A stretch of DNA of 64,000 nt from Desulforhabdus amnigena (GTDB taxonomy: Bacteria > Desulfobacterota > Syntrophobacteria > Syntrophobacterales > Syntrophobacteraceae). A program made the position numbers and the translations under genes. The DNA lies in the NCBI RefSeq assembly GCF_027925305.1, contig NZ_BSDR01000001.1, positions 2,445,001-2,509,000 of the forward strand, given 5' to 3'. Below are positions 52,396 to 60,389 of the stretch, piece by piece. The notes beneath the pieces were generated by a model. That model saw nothing but the letters and a program-made list of their open reading frames with translations, was not told where the DNA came from and did not search any database. Every line of letters starts with the position of its first letter. Position 1 is the first letter of the stretch.

Positions 52396-53436
52396 ATGAC
52401 CGCTTCATCACGACCATTCATTCCCCGCATCGCCATCACCATGGGGGATCCATGCGGGGTAGGTCCTGAAATCATTGTCAAGGCTTTCGCTTCAAAAGAT
52501 ATGGAAGGCTGCTGTTGCCCACTGATCGTCGGGGAGCCACTAGCTTTTCAACGCGCCATTGACCTCCTGGACGCGGAGCTCACTATTCATCCCATTGAAA
52601 ATCCTTCAGAAATCGATGAAACGTTCCGCCCCGGAACTCTATTCATAAAATCCGCCGGCGAGCTGACATCTGCCGATATAGGCTACGGCCATCCCAGCCG
52701 CGCTGCGTGCGCGGCCGTTGTCGAAAGCATCCGCCAGGCTGTTTCCTGGGCGCTGGAAGGTCTGGTAAACGCCATCGTTACCTGTCCCATTCACAAGGCC
52801 AATCTGCATGCCAATGGATTTTCCTTTCCCGGCCACACGGAATTCCTTCAGGAACTGACACATACTCCCCATGTGGTGATGATGCTTGCCGGTCCCAGGC
52901 TTCGCGTTTCGCTTGCCACGATCCATCACGCTCTCGCCGATGTACCCCGACTCCTGACGCCGGAAATACTGCGCCAAACCATAGAAATTACAGCTCAGGC
53001 CATGCTTCGGGATTTCGGCGTTCCTTCTCCGCGCATCGCTGTGGCGGCACTGAACCCGCATGCCGGCGAAGCGGGTCGCTTCGGCAATGAAGAAATGGAA
53101 CTGATTCAACCGGTCATCGAATCCCTTCAATCGAACCTTTACCGGTTGAGCGGGCCATATTCTCCCGATACCCTTTTCCACAGGGCCTTTCAGGGAGAAT
53201 TCGACGCCGTGATCGCCATGTACCACGATCAGGGTCTCATACCCATAAAGCTTGTTCACTTCTATGATGCGGTGAATGTAACACTGGGGTTGCCCATTGT
53301 ACGAACCTCCGTCGACCACGGAACGGCCTACGAAATTGCGGGAACCGGAACGGCAAATCCGAACAGCCTGCTGGAGGCGGTCCAACTGGCTGCGACCATT
53401 GCCTCCAACCGCAGGAAATCATCCGTTCAGTCCTGA
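52396..53436 (+). CDS. pdxA: 4-hydroxythreonine-4-phosphate dehydrogenase PdxA
   Basis: A 346-residue NAD-dependent enzyme of vitamin B6 synthesis. Motifs are [40 protein letters not shown] (substrate and metal His) and [17 protein letters not shown]. The last region includes [13 protein letters not shown] and [24 protein letters not shown] precedes the ATG at 52396. A PdxA2-type role cannot be excluded without phylogeny. It is 37 bases after the yggL-like gene. Confidence 0.93.
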   Translation: MTASSRPFIPRIAITMGDPCGVGPEIIVKAFASKDMEGCCCPLIVGEPLAFQRAIDLLDAELTIHPIENPSEIDETFRPGTLFIKSAGELTSADIGYGHPSRAACAAVVESIRQAVSWALEGLVNAIVTCPIHKANLHANGFSFPGHTEFLQELTHTPHVVMMLAGPRLRVSLATIHHALADVPRLLTPEILRQTIEITAQAMLRDFGVPSPRIAVAALNPHAGEAGRFGNEEMELIQPVIESLQSNLYRLSGPYSPDTLFHRAFQGEFDAVIAMYHDQGLIPIKLVHFYDAVNVTLGLPIVRTSVDHGTAYEIAGTGTANPNSLLEAVQLAATIASNRRKSSVQS

Positions 53437-53495
53437 GGCTGCCGAAACCACCGGCAAATTGAAACATTCCAAACCTTCATTTTTTTCATCATCCC

Positions 53496-56099
53496 ATGGA
53501 CCAGTCGATCATCATCAGCGGAGCACGCCAGCACAATCTCAAAAACATTCACCTGGCTCTTCCGCGCAATAAACTCATCGTCATTACCGGTGTGAGCGGA
53601 TCGGGCAAATCTTCCCTCGCCTTCAACACCCTATTCGCCGAAGGACAGAGGCGCTACATCGAGGCTCTATCCACCTCCGCACGACACTTCCTGCATCAGC
53701 TCGATGCACCGGAAGTGGACGAGATCCGTGGACTCAGCCCAGCCATCGCCATCGAGCAAAAGGGTCTTCCACGGAATCCCCGCTCCACGGTCGGGACCCT
53801 GACCGAAATTCACGACCACCTGCGGCTGCTCTACACGCACCTGGGAACGGTGTTTTGCCCTCAATGCAACCTGCCGATTCGCGCCTATACTATCCTCCAA
53901 ATGTCCCATGAAATTCAGCAGGATTGGCCCGAAGGAAGCCGATTGCTGATAATGGCGCCTCTGGTGCCCATCGATGAAAAGAACCTGCCCAATCTTCTCA
54001 AAAGACTCAGGAAGGACGGCTTCGCCCGCATCCGTTCGAACGGCCGGATATACGAACTGGAACCTCTGCCGCACCTTCCCCGCAGCCCTTCTTATGACAT
54101 CGATATTGTCGTCGATCGCCTCATTCTCAAACATACACAGGAAAGCCGCCTCCTGGATTCCCTGGAACTCGCTTCAAAGATGGGGCATGGAACGGTCACC
54201 GTTGTCCGCATCGAAGGGGATGAAAAGGTTTTCAGTGAATCCCACCAGTGCCTTTCCTGCGGCTTCACTGCCCCTGAAATGTCACCCAGCCTCTTTTCTT
54301 TTCAACATCCCCTCGGATCATGCCCGGTGTGCAAGGGACTTGGATACGTCACCGAAAGAGCCCACGCCGGGCAAGCCGAAAAACCTTCGAGGCCGCGCAC
54401 CGAGGGGATAGACTGGGATTGCTGGATGGAAGAACCTTTCAACGACAGTGATGAAATGGAAGAGGGTCAAGTCCCCTGTCCGGGGTGCCGCGGAACCCGC
54501 CTGAATGACGCCTCCCGCTCCGTGCGTCTGAACGGGCTGGGTATCCATGAGGTCTCCCGCCTTTCCATCCCTGCCATTCGCCAGTGGATCTTGAAGCTTC
54601 CCCTCAGCCCTTCACAGGAACTCATCGCAGAGCGTCCCAGGCGGGAAATTCTCTTTCGCCTTTCCAGTTTGGAAGAGCTTGGACTTTCTTATCTTACGCT
54701 CGATCGCCCGGCCAATACGCTTTCGGGAGGTGAAGCACAGCGGATTCGATTGGCCCACCAGATCAGCGCACCCCTTTCCGGAGTGCTTTATGTTCTCGAT
54801 GAACCGAGCATCGGTTTACACCCCCGGGATCACGAACGGCTGATACAGGTCCTTTTCCGTTTGCGTGATTCCGGCAATACTGTCGTCGTGGTGGAACACG
54901 ACAGGGAGACCATCCTGCAGGCCGATTACGTTGTAGACATGGGTCCCGGTGCCGGAGTGCAAGGAGGAGAAGTACTTTTTGAAGGTCCTCCCGAGGCCTT
55001 GAAATCGCACACTTCCTCCCTCACCGGCCTGTATCTTTCCGGAAAGAAGTCCATTCCCATTCCGAATCGCCGGAAGCCATTCCAAAATGGCGCTCTGACT
55101 CTTACTGGAGCCCGGGGCCACAACCTGAAGGGGATCACCGTTCAATTTCCACTGGGATGTCTCATTTGCGTGACCGGTGTATCGGGATCAGGGAAAAGCA
55201 CGCTTGTCATGCACACCCTCTATCGTGCTCTGGCGCAAAAATTCTACAGAAGCAAGGCCAAACCGGAACCCTTTTCCGAGCTTCAAAACACCGAAAGCAT
55301 CGAAAAAGTCATCCTGATCGACCAGTCTCCTCTCGGGCGAACGCCCCGATCGACTCCTGCAACCTATTCGGGAGTATTCGATCAAATTCGGCAACTCTTC
55401 TCCCGAACCCCCGATGCACGCGCTGCAGGCTTCAGTCCCAGCCGATTTTCATTCAATGCAAAGGGAGGAAGATGTGAAAGCTGCAGAGGGGAAGGTTTTC
55501 AGCGCATTGACATGTATTTTCTTCCAGACATTTATGTCACCTGTTCTGTTTGCAATGGCAGCCGCTTCAATGCCGAGACACTGAAGATTCAGATCAAAGG
55601 AAAATCCATCGCTGAAGTTCTTGACATGAGCGTCATGGAGGCAATGGCTCTCTTTGAAAACTTTCCCGCCATCCATCACAAGCTTCAGACATTCCTTGAA
55701 GTGGGACTGGGTTATCTGCGCCTCGGACAACCTGCAACGACCCTCTCCGGAGGCGAAGCTCAACGCGTGAGACTCGCCACGGAACTGAGCAGAAAGACGG
55801 GAGGAAAAACGCTCTACATTCTCGATGAACCCACTACCGGTCTTCACTTTGAAGACATCCTGAGACTTTTGCAGATATTGCAGAGGCTGGTGGACAGGGG
55901 AAATACCGTGATTTTGATCGAGCATCATCCCGATGTCATCAAGACGGCAGACTATGTCATAGACTTGGGGCCGGAGGGGGGTGAAGAAGGTGGGTACATT
56001 GTAGCCACAGGGAGACCGGAAGAGATTGTTGAAGCCGGGGATTCCCAAACCGGCCTGTATCTGAGGAGGTTTTTTGTCTCTGGCGATGGAGATGTTTAG
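53496..56099 (+). CDS. uvrA: Excinuclease ABC subunit UvrA, compact form
   Basis: An 867-residue tandem ABC ATPase of nucleotide excision repair. NBD1 has Walker A VITGVSGSGKSSLAFNTLFA, the zinc module CLSCGFTAPEMSPSLFSFQH with GSCPVCKGLGY, then CPGCRGTRLND and signature NTLSGGEAQRIRLAHQI. NBD2 has Walker A CVTGVSGSGKSTLVMHTLY, zinc pairs CESCRGEGF and CSVCNGSRF, and signature TLSGGEAQRVRLATEL. It is about 70-75 residues shorter than E. coli UvrA. The missing part is between the first zinc module and the CPGCRGTRL motif. Preceded by pdxA, 59 bases upstream; convergent with rex. Confidence 0.93.
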   Translation: MDQSIIISGARQHNLKNIHLALPRNKLIVITGVSGSGKSSLAFNTLFAEGQRRYIEALSTSARHFLHQLDAPEVDEIRGLSPAIAIEQKGLPRNPRSTVGTLTEIHDHLRLLYTHLGTVFCPQCNLPIRAYTILQMSHEIQQDWPEGSRLLIMAPLVPIDEKNLPNLLKRLRKDGFARIRSNGRIYELEPLPHLPRSPSYDIDIVVDRLILKHTQESRLLDSLELASKMGHGTVTVVRIEGDEKVFSESHQCLSCGFTAPEMSPSLFSFQHPLGSCPVCKGLGYVTERAHAGQAEKPSRPRTEGIDWDCWMEEPFNDSDEMEEGQVPCPGCRGTRLNDASRSVRLNGLGIHEVSRLSIPAIRQWILKLPLSPSQELIAERPRREILFRLSSLEELGLSYLTLDRPANTLSGGEAQRIRLAHQISAPLSGVLYVLDEPSIGLHPRDHERLIQVLFRLRDSGNTVVVVEHDRETILQADYVVDMGPGAGVQGGEVLFEGPPEALKSHTSSLTGLYLSGKKSIPIPNRRKPFQNGALTLTGARGHNLKGITVQFPLGCLICVTGVSGSGKSTLVMHTLYRALAQKFYRSKAKPEPFSELQNTESIEKVILIDQSPLGRTPRSTPATYSGVFDQIRQLFSRTPDARAAGFSPSRFSFNAKGGRCESCRGEGFQRIDMYFLPDIYVTCSVCNGSRFNAETLKIQIKGKSIAEVLDMSVMEAMALFENFPAIHHKLQTFLEVGLGYLRLGQPATTLSGGEAQRVRLATELSRKTGGKTLYILDEPTTGLHFEDILRLLQILQRLVDRGNTVILIEHHPDVIKTADYVIDLGPEGGEEGGYIVATGRPEEIVEAGDSQTGLYLRRFFVSGDGDV

Positions 56100-56111
56100 A
56101 AATACATCCTT

Positions 56112-56744
56112 TTACAGTCCGCTCGACAAATGATAGGCGATGGAATCGAGCTTGATGGTAAAATCCACGTTTTCCACATGGCAGCAGTCGGGCACCTGAA
56201 TCTGTACGGGCGCAAAATTCAAGATTCCATTGATGCCTGCCAGAACAAGCTGGTTGGCGATGCTTTGAGCCTCACTTGCCGGTGTTGTAATGAGTCCGAT
56301 ATGCACCTCACGCTCTTTGATGAGTTCTTCAAGCTCATCCACATGGTTGATGATCAGACCGTTTGGCAACCTCTTACCCACTTTCTGAGGATCTACATCG
56401 AAAGCGGCCGTAAAAATGTATCCATGCTTGACGAAATTTGCATGTCGGATCAAGGCCGACCCGAGGTTTCCCAGTCCGATCATGGCCAGGTTCCATGGCC
56501 TTTGCAATCCAAGGATCTCTTTGATCTGGTTGACCAAATCGCTTACCCGATAACCAACGCCCCGAACACCGAACTCACCGAAGTAAGCCAGATCTTTCCG
56601 TATTTGAGCCGGATTCACCCCACATTGCTTGGCCAGTCGTTCAGAGGAAATCACGTCCACATCCTCTTCCAGGAGATCCTGAAGGGTGCGCATATATATG
56701 GAGAGCCGGTTAATGGTAGCCATTGGAATCTTGGCAAATTTCAT
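56112..56744 (-). CDS. rex: Redox-sensing transcriptional repressor Rex
   Basis: About 210 residues. An N-terminal winged helix (MKFAKIPMATINRLSIYMRT, RLAKQCGVNPAQIRKDLAYF, GEFGVRGVGYRV) is followed by a Rossmann domain with LAMIGLGNLGSALIRHANF and a C-terminal swapped helix (NVDFTIKLDSIAYHLSS). Rex binds DNA when NAD+ is high and leaves when NADH rises, so it links gene expression to redox state. The start at 56744 has GAGG seven bases upstream. A 50-bp palindrome with a Rex core lies 77-126 bases upstream, implying autoregulation. Confidence 0.95.
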   Translation of the reverse strand: MKFAKIPMATINRLSIYMRTLQDLLEEDVDVISSERLAKQCGVNPAQIRKDLAYFGEFGVRGVGYRVSDLVNQIKEILGLQRPWNLAMIGLGNLGSALIRHANFVKHGYIFTAAFDVDPQKVGKRLPNGLIINHVDELEELIKEREVHIGLITTPASEAQSIANQLVLAGINGILNFAPVQIQVPDCCHVENVDFTIKLDSIAYHLSSGL

Positions 56745-56820
56745 CCGTTGACCTCGATGCTTTTCCTGCAGAGTAAAATGGAGCAAGACAAACTTTTTAA
56801 TGCGCTCTTTTTAAGAATGC

Positions 56821-56870
56821 ATTTTTTGGTCCAGTAATGTGAGATAATTCACATTACTGGACCAAAAAAT
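56821..56870. promoter_or_regulatory. Perfect 50-bp palindrome with Rex operator core upstream of rex
   Basis: The 22-base arms, 56821-56842 and 56849-56870, are exact reverse complements around GATAAT. The core ATGTGA-N6-TCACAT has the spacing of the Rex box TTGTGA-N6-TCACAA. The flanks are T6 on the left and A6 on the right, the reverse of a normal terminator. The centre could overlap a -10 box. It lies between atpE and rex. Confidence 0.7.
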
Positions 56871-56903
56871 AGGCCTGGTCAAAGGTTTCCTATCATAAGC
56901 GAG

Positions 56904-56945
56904 GATGCAGGGGCAGGAAAACCTTCGCTCCCCTCCCCCTGCATC
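56904..56945 (-). terminator. Stem-loop after atpE
   Basis: GATGCAGGGG (56904-56913) and CCCCTGCATC (56936-56945) are perfect 10-bp arms with a 22-base loop. It is 34 bases beyond the atpE stop. There is no U run, so it may stabilise the mRNA end or attenuate and not terminate fully. Confidence 0.45.
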
Positions 56946-56978
56946 TATTGGAACTGAAAACTTACGAAGAAGCCCTTC

Positions 56979-57359
56979 TTAGTGCGCTACCAGACCTACA
57001 AAGCCTTGGATCAGTTTGGATACAGGGTTTGCGTAGATGAGGATCAGTGCAACAACAAGAGCATAAATGGAAAGAGATTCGATCATAGCAAGACCGATCA
57101 GCATGGTAACGGTAACTTTACCGGAAGAATCGGGATTGCGTGCAATACCTTCCACTGCGCCCTTAACTGCCATGCCCTGACCGATACCGCAACCGAAAGC
57201 CGCGATGGCGATGCCGAAACCGGCCGCTACTGCAGAATAAACAAAGAAACTAATGCCGGCTGCCTTTTCAGCTCCACCAGCAGGAGCCTCAGCAGCAAAA
57301 GCCATAGCGGTCAAACCCAGTACCAGCAACGTCGTCAACAGAGCAACTTTCTTGGACAT
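56979..57359 (-). CDS. atpE: F-type ATP synthase subunit c with cleavable N-terminus
   Basis: A 126-residue proteolipid. Residues 1-22 look like a signal peptide ([20 protein letters not shown]), an extension seen in some anaerobes. The two-helix hairpin follows, with loop [12 protein letters not shown]. The ion-binding Glu is Glu94 ([10 protein letters not shown]). Gln61, Ser95 and Tyr99 match the sodium-binding spacing of Ilyobacter tartaricus c (Gln32, Glu65, Ser66, Tyr70), while the position equal to Thr67 is Leu. It is separated from atpB by about 195 bases carrying a dispersed repeat. The remaining F1 genes are elsewhere. Confidence 0.93.
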   Translation of the reverse strand: MSKKVALLTTLLVLGLTAMAFAAEAPAGGAEKAAGISFFVYSAVAAGFGIAIAAFGCGIGQGMAVKGAVEGIARNPDSSGKVTVTMLIGLAMIESLSIYALVVALILIYANPVSKLIQGFVGLVAH

Positions 57360-57442
57360 GAAAAACCTCCTCTTTGGTTAAATGGATTTTGTGGATAAAG
57401 CTTTGATATAATACACACGGCCTTCCCGTAACCGCCAGATTT

Positions 57443-57558
57443 AGAACCCGTTTGAAACTTCCCATGGACTTTGGAACACCCCCCTCAATTCCCCCCCACC
57501 TCAAGGAGGGACCGGAGAGGTGTTCGCTGCCAAGGATGGGTTTTCAGACAGGTCGTTA
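57443..57558. repeat. Dispersed GC-rich repeat, copy 4, inside the atp operon
   Basis: The layout AACCCGTTTGAAAC, TGGACTTTGGAACACCCCCC, a C/G hairpin and GGTTTTCAGACAGGTCG matches the copy at 37927. Ends form an inverted repeat (about CCGTTTGAAA / TTTTCAGACAGG, imperfect). It lies between the atpB stop and the atpE start and may affect relative expression of the two subunits. Confidence 0.65.
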
Positions 57559-58275
57559 GTGTGCTTCTTCGAGAGCACCCGCAAAATACATCATGGAAAG
57601 CAGGCAGAAAATGAACGCCTGGATGAAACCGGTGAACAACCCCAGGAACATCATCGGCAGAGGAGCCAGATAGAGACCGGCAAGGAAGAACAGAATACCG
57701 AGCACGAGTTCCTCACCAAACACGTTGCCGAAAAGACGGATGGAGAGGCTGAGAACGCGCGCGATATGACCGATGATTTCAATGGGCATAATGAGAGGGG
57801 TCAACCACCAGACGGGCCCCATGAAATGCTTGATATACTTGGCACCGTGAAATTTGACGCCAATCACATGAGTGAAAACAACGACAATGAGGGCGCATGC
57901 TGCAGTGGTGTTGATATTGGCCGTAGGGGAGAAAAAGCCGGGAATCATTCCCAGGTAGTTACTGAGGAGAATAAAGAAGCCCAGAGTGGCTATCAGGGGA
58001 AAGACGAATCGCCCATGTTCGCCGGTAATGCCGATCATGAACTCTTCGATACCATTGATCACCACTTCAAAAAAATTCTGACCGCCCTCGGGCACCAGCT
58101 GGATCCTGCTGACCGCAAGCTTGGCAAGGAGCAAAAGCACTATCATCACCAACCATGTATATGTCACATGCGGTTGAAGCACTTGCTCCAAAAGGGTATG
58201 CGCCTCTTCTGCCCCGACCACGGGCAGACCCAACTTTTGAAACAGGATATTCAGGAAAAGAATTGGGTGTTCCAT
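57556..58275 (-). CDS. atpB: F-type ATP synthase subunit a
   Basis: A 239-residue membrane stator subunit. The start is MEHPILFLNILFQKLGLP. The family motif with the essential Arg is VLSLSIRLFGNVFGEELV, and a C-terminal helix contains GLFTGFIQAFIFCLLSMMYF. It forms the ion half-channels against the c ring. Three bases separate it from the upstream atpI stop. Subunit order in the transcript is atpZ-atpI-atpB-repeat-atpE. Confidence 0.95.
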   Translation of the reverse strand: MEHPILFLNILFQKLGLPVVGAEEAHTLLEQVLQPHVTYTWLVMIVLLLLAKLAVSRIQLVPEGGQNFFEVVINGIEEFMIGITGEHGRFVFPLIATLGFFILLSNYLGMIPGFFSPTANINTTAACALIVVVFTHVIGVKFHGAKYIKHFMGPVWWLTPLIMPIEIIGHIARVLSLSIRLFGNVFGEELVLGILFFLAGLYLAPLPMMFLGLFTGFIQAFIFCLLSMMYFAGALEEAH

Positions 58276-58278
58276 ACG

Positions 58279-58680
58279 TTAACTGTCCCCCCTTTTTGCT
58301 GACACGACCAAATACTCCACTCCTCCAACCAAAACGATGCTCAATATCACCACGGACAACCCCACCACAAACGCAATGGGATCGGCCCAACCGTAATACA
58401 TCACCACAAAGACGAGAAAGAGCGTACCCAAAAACCGCAGGTAATAACTGGCAAAAAGGCCACCTTTGCTGGGGATCTTTCCAGGCGTTCCGAACGCCCT
58501 TCCCAATTGCCACTTGAGCACCTGAAAACTGGCCGTAGCAATGGCCCCACCCAAAAACACCCCCACAGCCATTTGGATAGAAAACAACGCCCAAGCCCCA
58601 AGCGTCATAACCGCCAGCAGAAAACCATTCACCCATTCGATCCGCCGCAGAAGCTTTTCACTTGGCAGGACATCCCTCAC
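58279..58680 (-). CDS. atpI: ATP synthase assembly protein AtpI
   Basis: A 133-residue membrane protein with four hydrophobic segments (LLAVMTLGAWALFSIQMAVG; GGAIATASFQVLKWQLGRAF; ASYYLRFLGTLFLVFVVMYY; PIAFVVGLSVVILSIVLVGG). It fits the AtpI family, which helps c-ring assembly and may carry Mg2+ or Ca2+. The start overlaps the atpZ stop by four bases. Low sequence conservation is normal here, so position supports the call. Confidence 0.85.
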   Translation of the reverse strand: MRDVLPSEKLLRRIEWVNGFLLAVMTLGAWALFSIQMAVGVFLGGAIATASFQVLKWQLGRAFGTPGKIPSKGGLFASYYLRFLGTLFLVFVVMYYGWADPIAFVVGLSVVILSIVLVGGVEYLVVSAKRGDS

Positions 58681-58919
58681 TCTTTTTTTGAATCCTTTTC
58701 ATCTTCTTTTTGTTGCTTGACGGCGAATCGGTAGTAATTGAGGAATCCCGCAGCTATTCCAAAAACCATAAAGAGCAGGGCAAGCCATGGAAACGTTCCA
58801 AAGCGACTGTCCAGCCAGACGCCGATACCAAGGCCGATAAAGATGGAAAAAGCCACCTGGAAACCGATGGTGCTGGCTGCCGCGATCTGTCGAAGATACT
58901 TTTTATTTTCTTCTTTCAT
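58677..58919 (-). CDS. atpZ: AtpZ/AtpI-family small subunit
   Basis: About 80 residues, with two helices (IAAASTIGFQVAFSIFIGLG and LALLFMVFGIAAGFLNYYRF) joined by a VWLDSRFGTFPW loop, the standard AtpZ hairpin. A charged C-terminal tail follows (QQKEDEKDSKKE). The start is placed at 58919 (AAGTGGG just upstream); a longer frame to 58958 would run through the Rex-like site. It is the first gene of the operon. Confidence 0.85.
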   Translation of the reverse strand: MKEENKKYLRQIAAASTIGFQVAFSIFIGLGIGVWLDSRFGTFPWLALLFMVFGIAAGFLNYYRFAVKQQKEDEKDSKKE

Positions 58920-58927
58920 GGCCCACT

Positions 58928-58945
58928 TCGTGTAAATGTTCACAC
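58928..58945 (-). promoter_or_regulatory. Rex-like site just before atpZ
   Basis: TCGTGTAAATGTTCACAC matches TTGTGAAN4TTCACAA at 11 of 14 defined positions. It is centred about 17 bases upstream of the atpZ start. A TTGACT hexamer lies about 30 bases further upstream on the minus strand (58977-58972), so the site would overlap the transcription start. Rex control of atp genes is known in some sulfate reducers. Confidence 0.5.
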
Positions 58946-58994
58946 AGGTTCCTAGCATAGGTCCCTGGTTCAGTCAATGTTTTTTTCTGAAATT

Positions 58995-60299
58995 TCATCC
59001 CCGGGCCGAATGTTCCCTGACCCGTTCAAAGGCCTGGGCTGCAACCTCAACCGTACGATCCAAATCACTTTTTTCATGAGCCAGGCTTACAAAGAAAGCC
59101 TCAAACTGGGAAGGCGCCATGTAGATTCCCCCTTTCAACATTTCCTGAAAGAAAACGGCGTATGCCTGAGTATCGGCTTTGAGTGCGCTCTCAAAATCAC
59201 ATACCTCTTCAGCAGTAAAGAAACCACATCCCAGAGACCCGATCCGGTTCATCCGCACTGAAACACCTGCCGCTTTCGCCCCTTCGGCCAACCCGTGAAC
59301 CAGGTAATTCGCCTTTTCCTCCAACACTTCATAAATGCCGGCACTGCTCAAAATGTTGAGCGTAGCCAGACCTGCACTCATGGCCAGGGGATTTCCCGAT
59401 AGGGTCCCCGCCTGGTAGATATCCCCCACGGGGGCCATTTTCATCATGATTTCCCGTTTGCCTCCGTAGGCTCCCACGGGTAGGCCTCCTCCAATGATTT
59501 TCCCGAGACAGGTCAGATCCGGAAGAACGCCGAAAACCTCCTGGGCACCTCCAGCGGCCAGACGAAAACCCGAAATCACCTCATCGAAAATCAATACCGT
59601 TCCGAATGCGTCGCAAAGTTTTCTCAACCCCTGCAGAAATCCCGGCCTGGGAAGCACCACGCCCATATTGGCCGCCACAGGTTCAACAATGATGGCCGCA
59701 ACTTCCTTCCCCATACGCTCCATCACTTCCTCGACCTGCCCCAGATCATTGTAAGGGAGCGAAAGAGTGTGCATGACGATTTCCTCCGGTATTCCGGGAC
59801 TCCCGGGTATACCCAATGTGGCCAATCCGGATCCGGACTGCACCAGAAGGCAATCTCCATGGCCATGGTAACACCCATTGAATTTGATGATTTTTTTTCG
59901 TCCGGTATATCCACGGGCCAACCGTATGGCGCTCATGGTCGCCTCCGTTCCAGAACTCACCATGCGAACCATATCGATGGAAGGAACCATTTCGACCACT
60001 TTTTGCGCCATGGAAATTTCCAGTTGGGTGGGAATTCCATAAGAAGTTCCCTTCTCGGCCGCTCTCCGCACTGCTTCAACGATGTCGGGATGCGAATGTC
60101 CGACGATCAGGGGTCCCCAGGATCCAACATAGTCTATGTAGGTATTGCCATCCTCATCAACCAGGCGGCACCCTCTCGCCTCCTTTACAAAAATAGGGTT
60201 CATCCCCACAGCACGGGCAGAACGCACGGGGCTGTTCACTCCCCCGGGGATCCACTTGCATGCTTCCTCGTAAAGCCGTTTGGATTTTTCCCACTCCAT
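58995..60299 (-). CDS. hemL: Glutamate-1-semialdehyde 2,1-aminomutase HemL
   Basis: A 434-residue PLP enzyme of the C5 pathway to tetrapyrroles. Seen are ACKWIPGGVNSPVRSARAVG, VSSGTEATMSAIRLARGYTG, the PLP-binding region LIFDEVISGFRLAAGGAQEV and the Lys loop LTCLGKIIGGGLPVGAYGG. AAAGGA lies eight bases before the ATG at 60299; an upstream ATG at 60317 is less well placed. It is 75 bases upstream of the atp operon on the same strand; the Rex-like site lies between them. Confidence 0.96.
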   Translation of the reverse strand: MEWEKSKRLYEEACKWIPGGVNSPVRSARAVGMNPIFVKEARGCRLVDEDGNTYIDYVGSWGPLIVGHSHPDIVEAVRRAAEKGTSYGIPTQLEISMAQKVVEMVPSIDMVRMVSSGTEATMSAIRLARGYTGRKKIIKFNGCYHGHGDCLLVQSGSGLATLGIPGSPGIPEEIVMHTLSLPYNDLGQVEEVMERMGKEVAAIIVEPVAANMGVVLPRPGFLQGLRKLCDAFGTVLIFDEVISGFRLAAGGAQEVFGVLPDLTCLGKIIGGGLPVGAYGGKREIMMKMAPVGDIYQAGTLSGNPLAMSAGLATLNILSSAGIYEVLEEKANYLVHGLAEGAKAAGVSVRMNRIGSLGCGFFTAEEVCDFESALKADTQAYAVFFQEMLKGGIYMAPSQFEAFFVSLAHEKSDLDRTVEVAAQAFERVREHSARG

Positions 60300-60389
60300 G
60301 ATGTTTTTCCTTTGCAATCATTTATGAAAAAGGCTCATGGTTCATAACTCATGGCTCATGATAACATCGCTTTCCAAGTCAGATCATTT

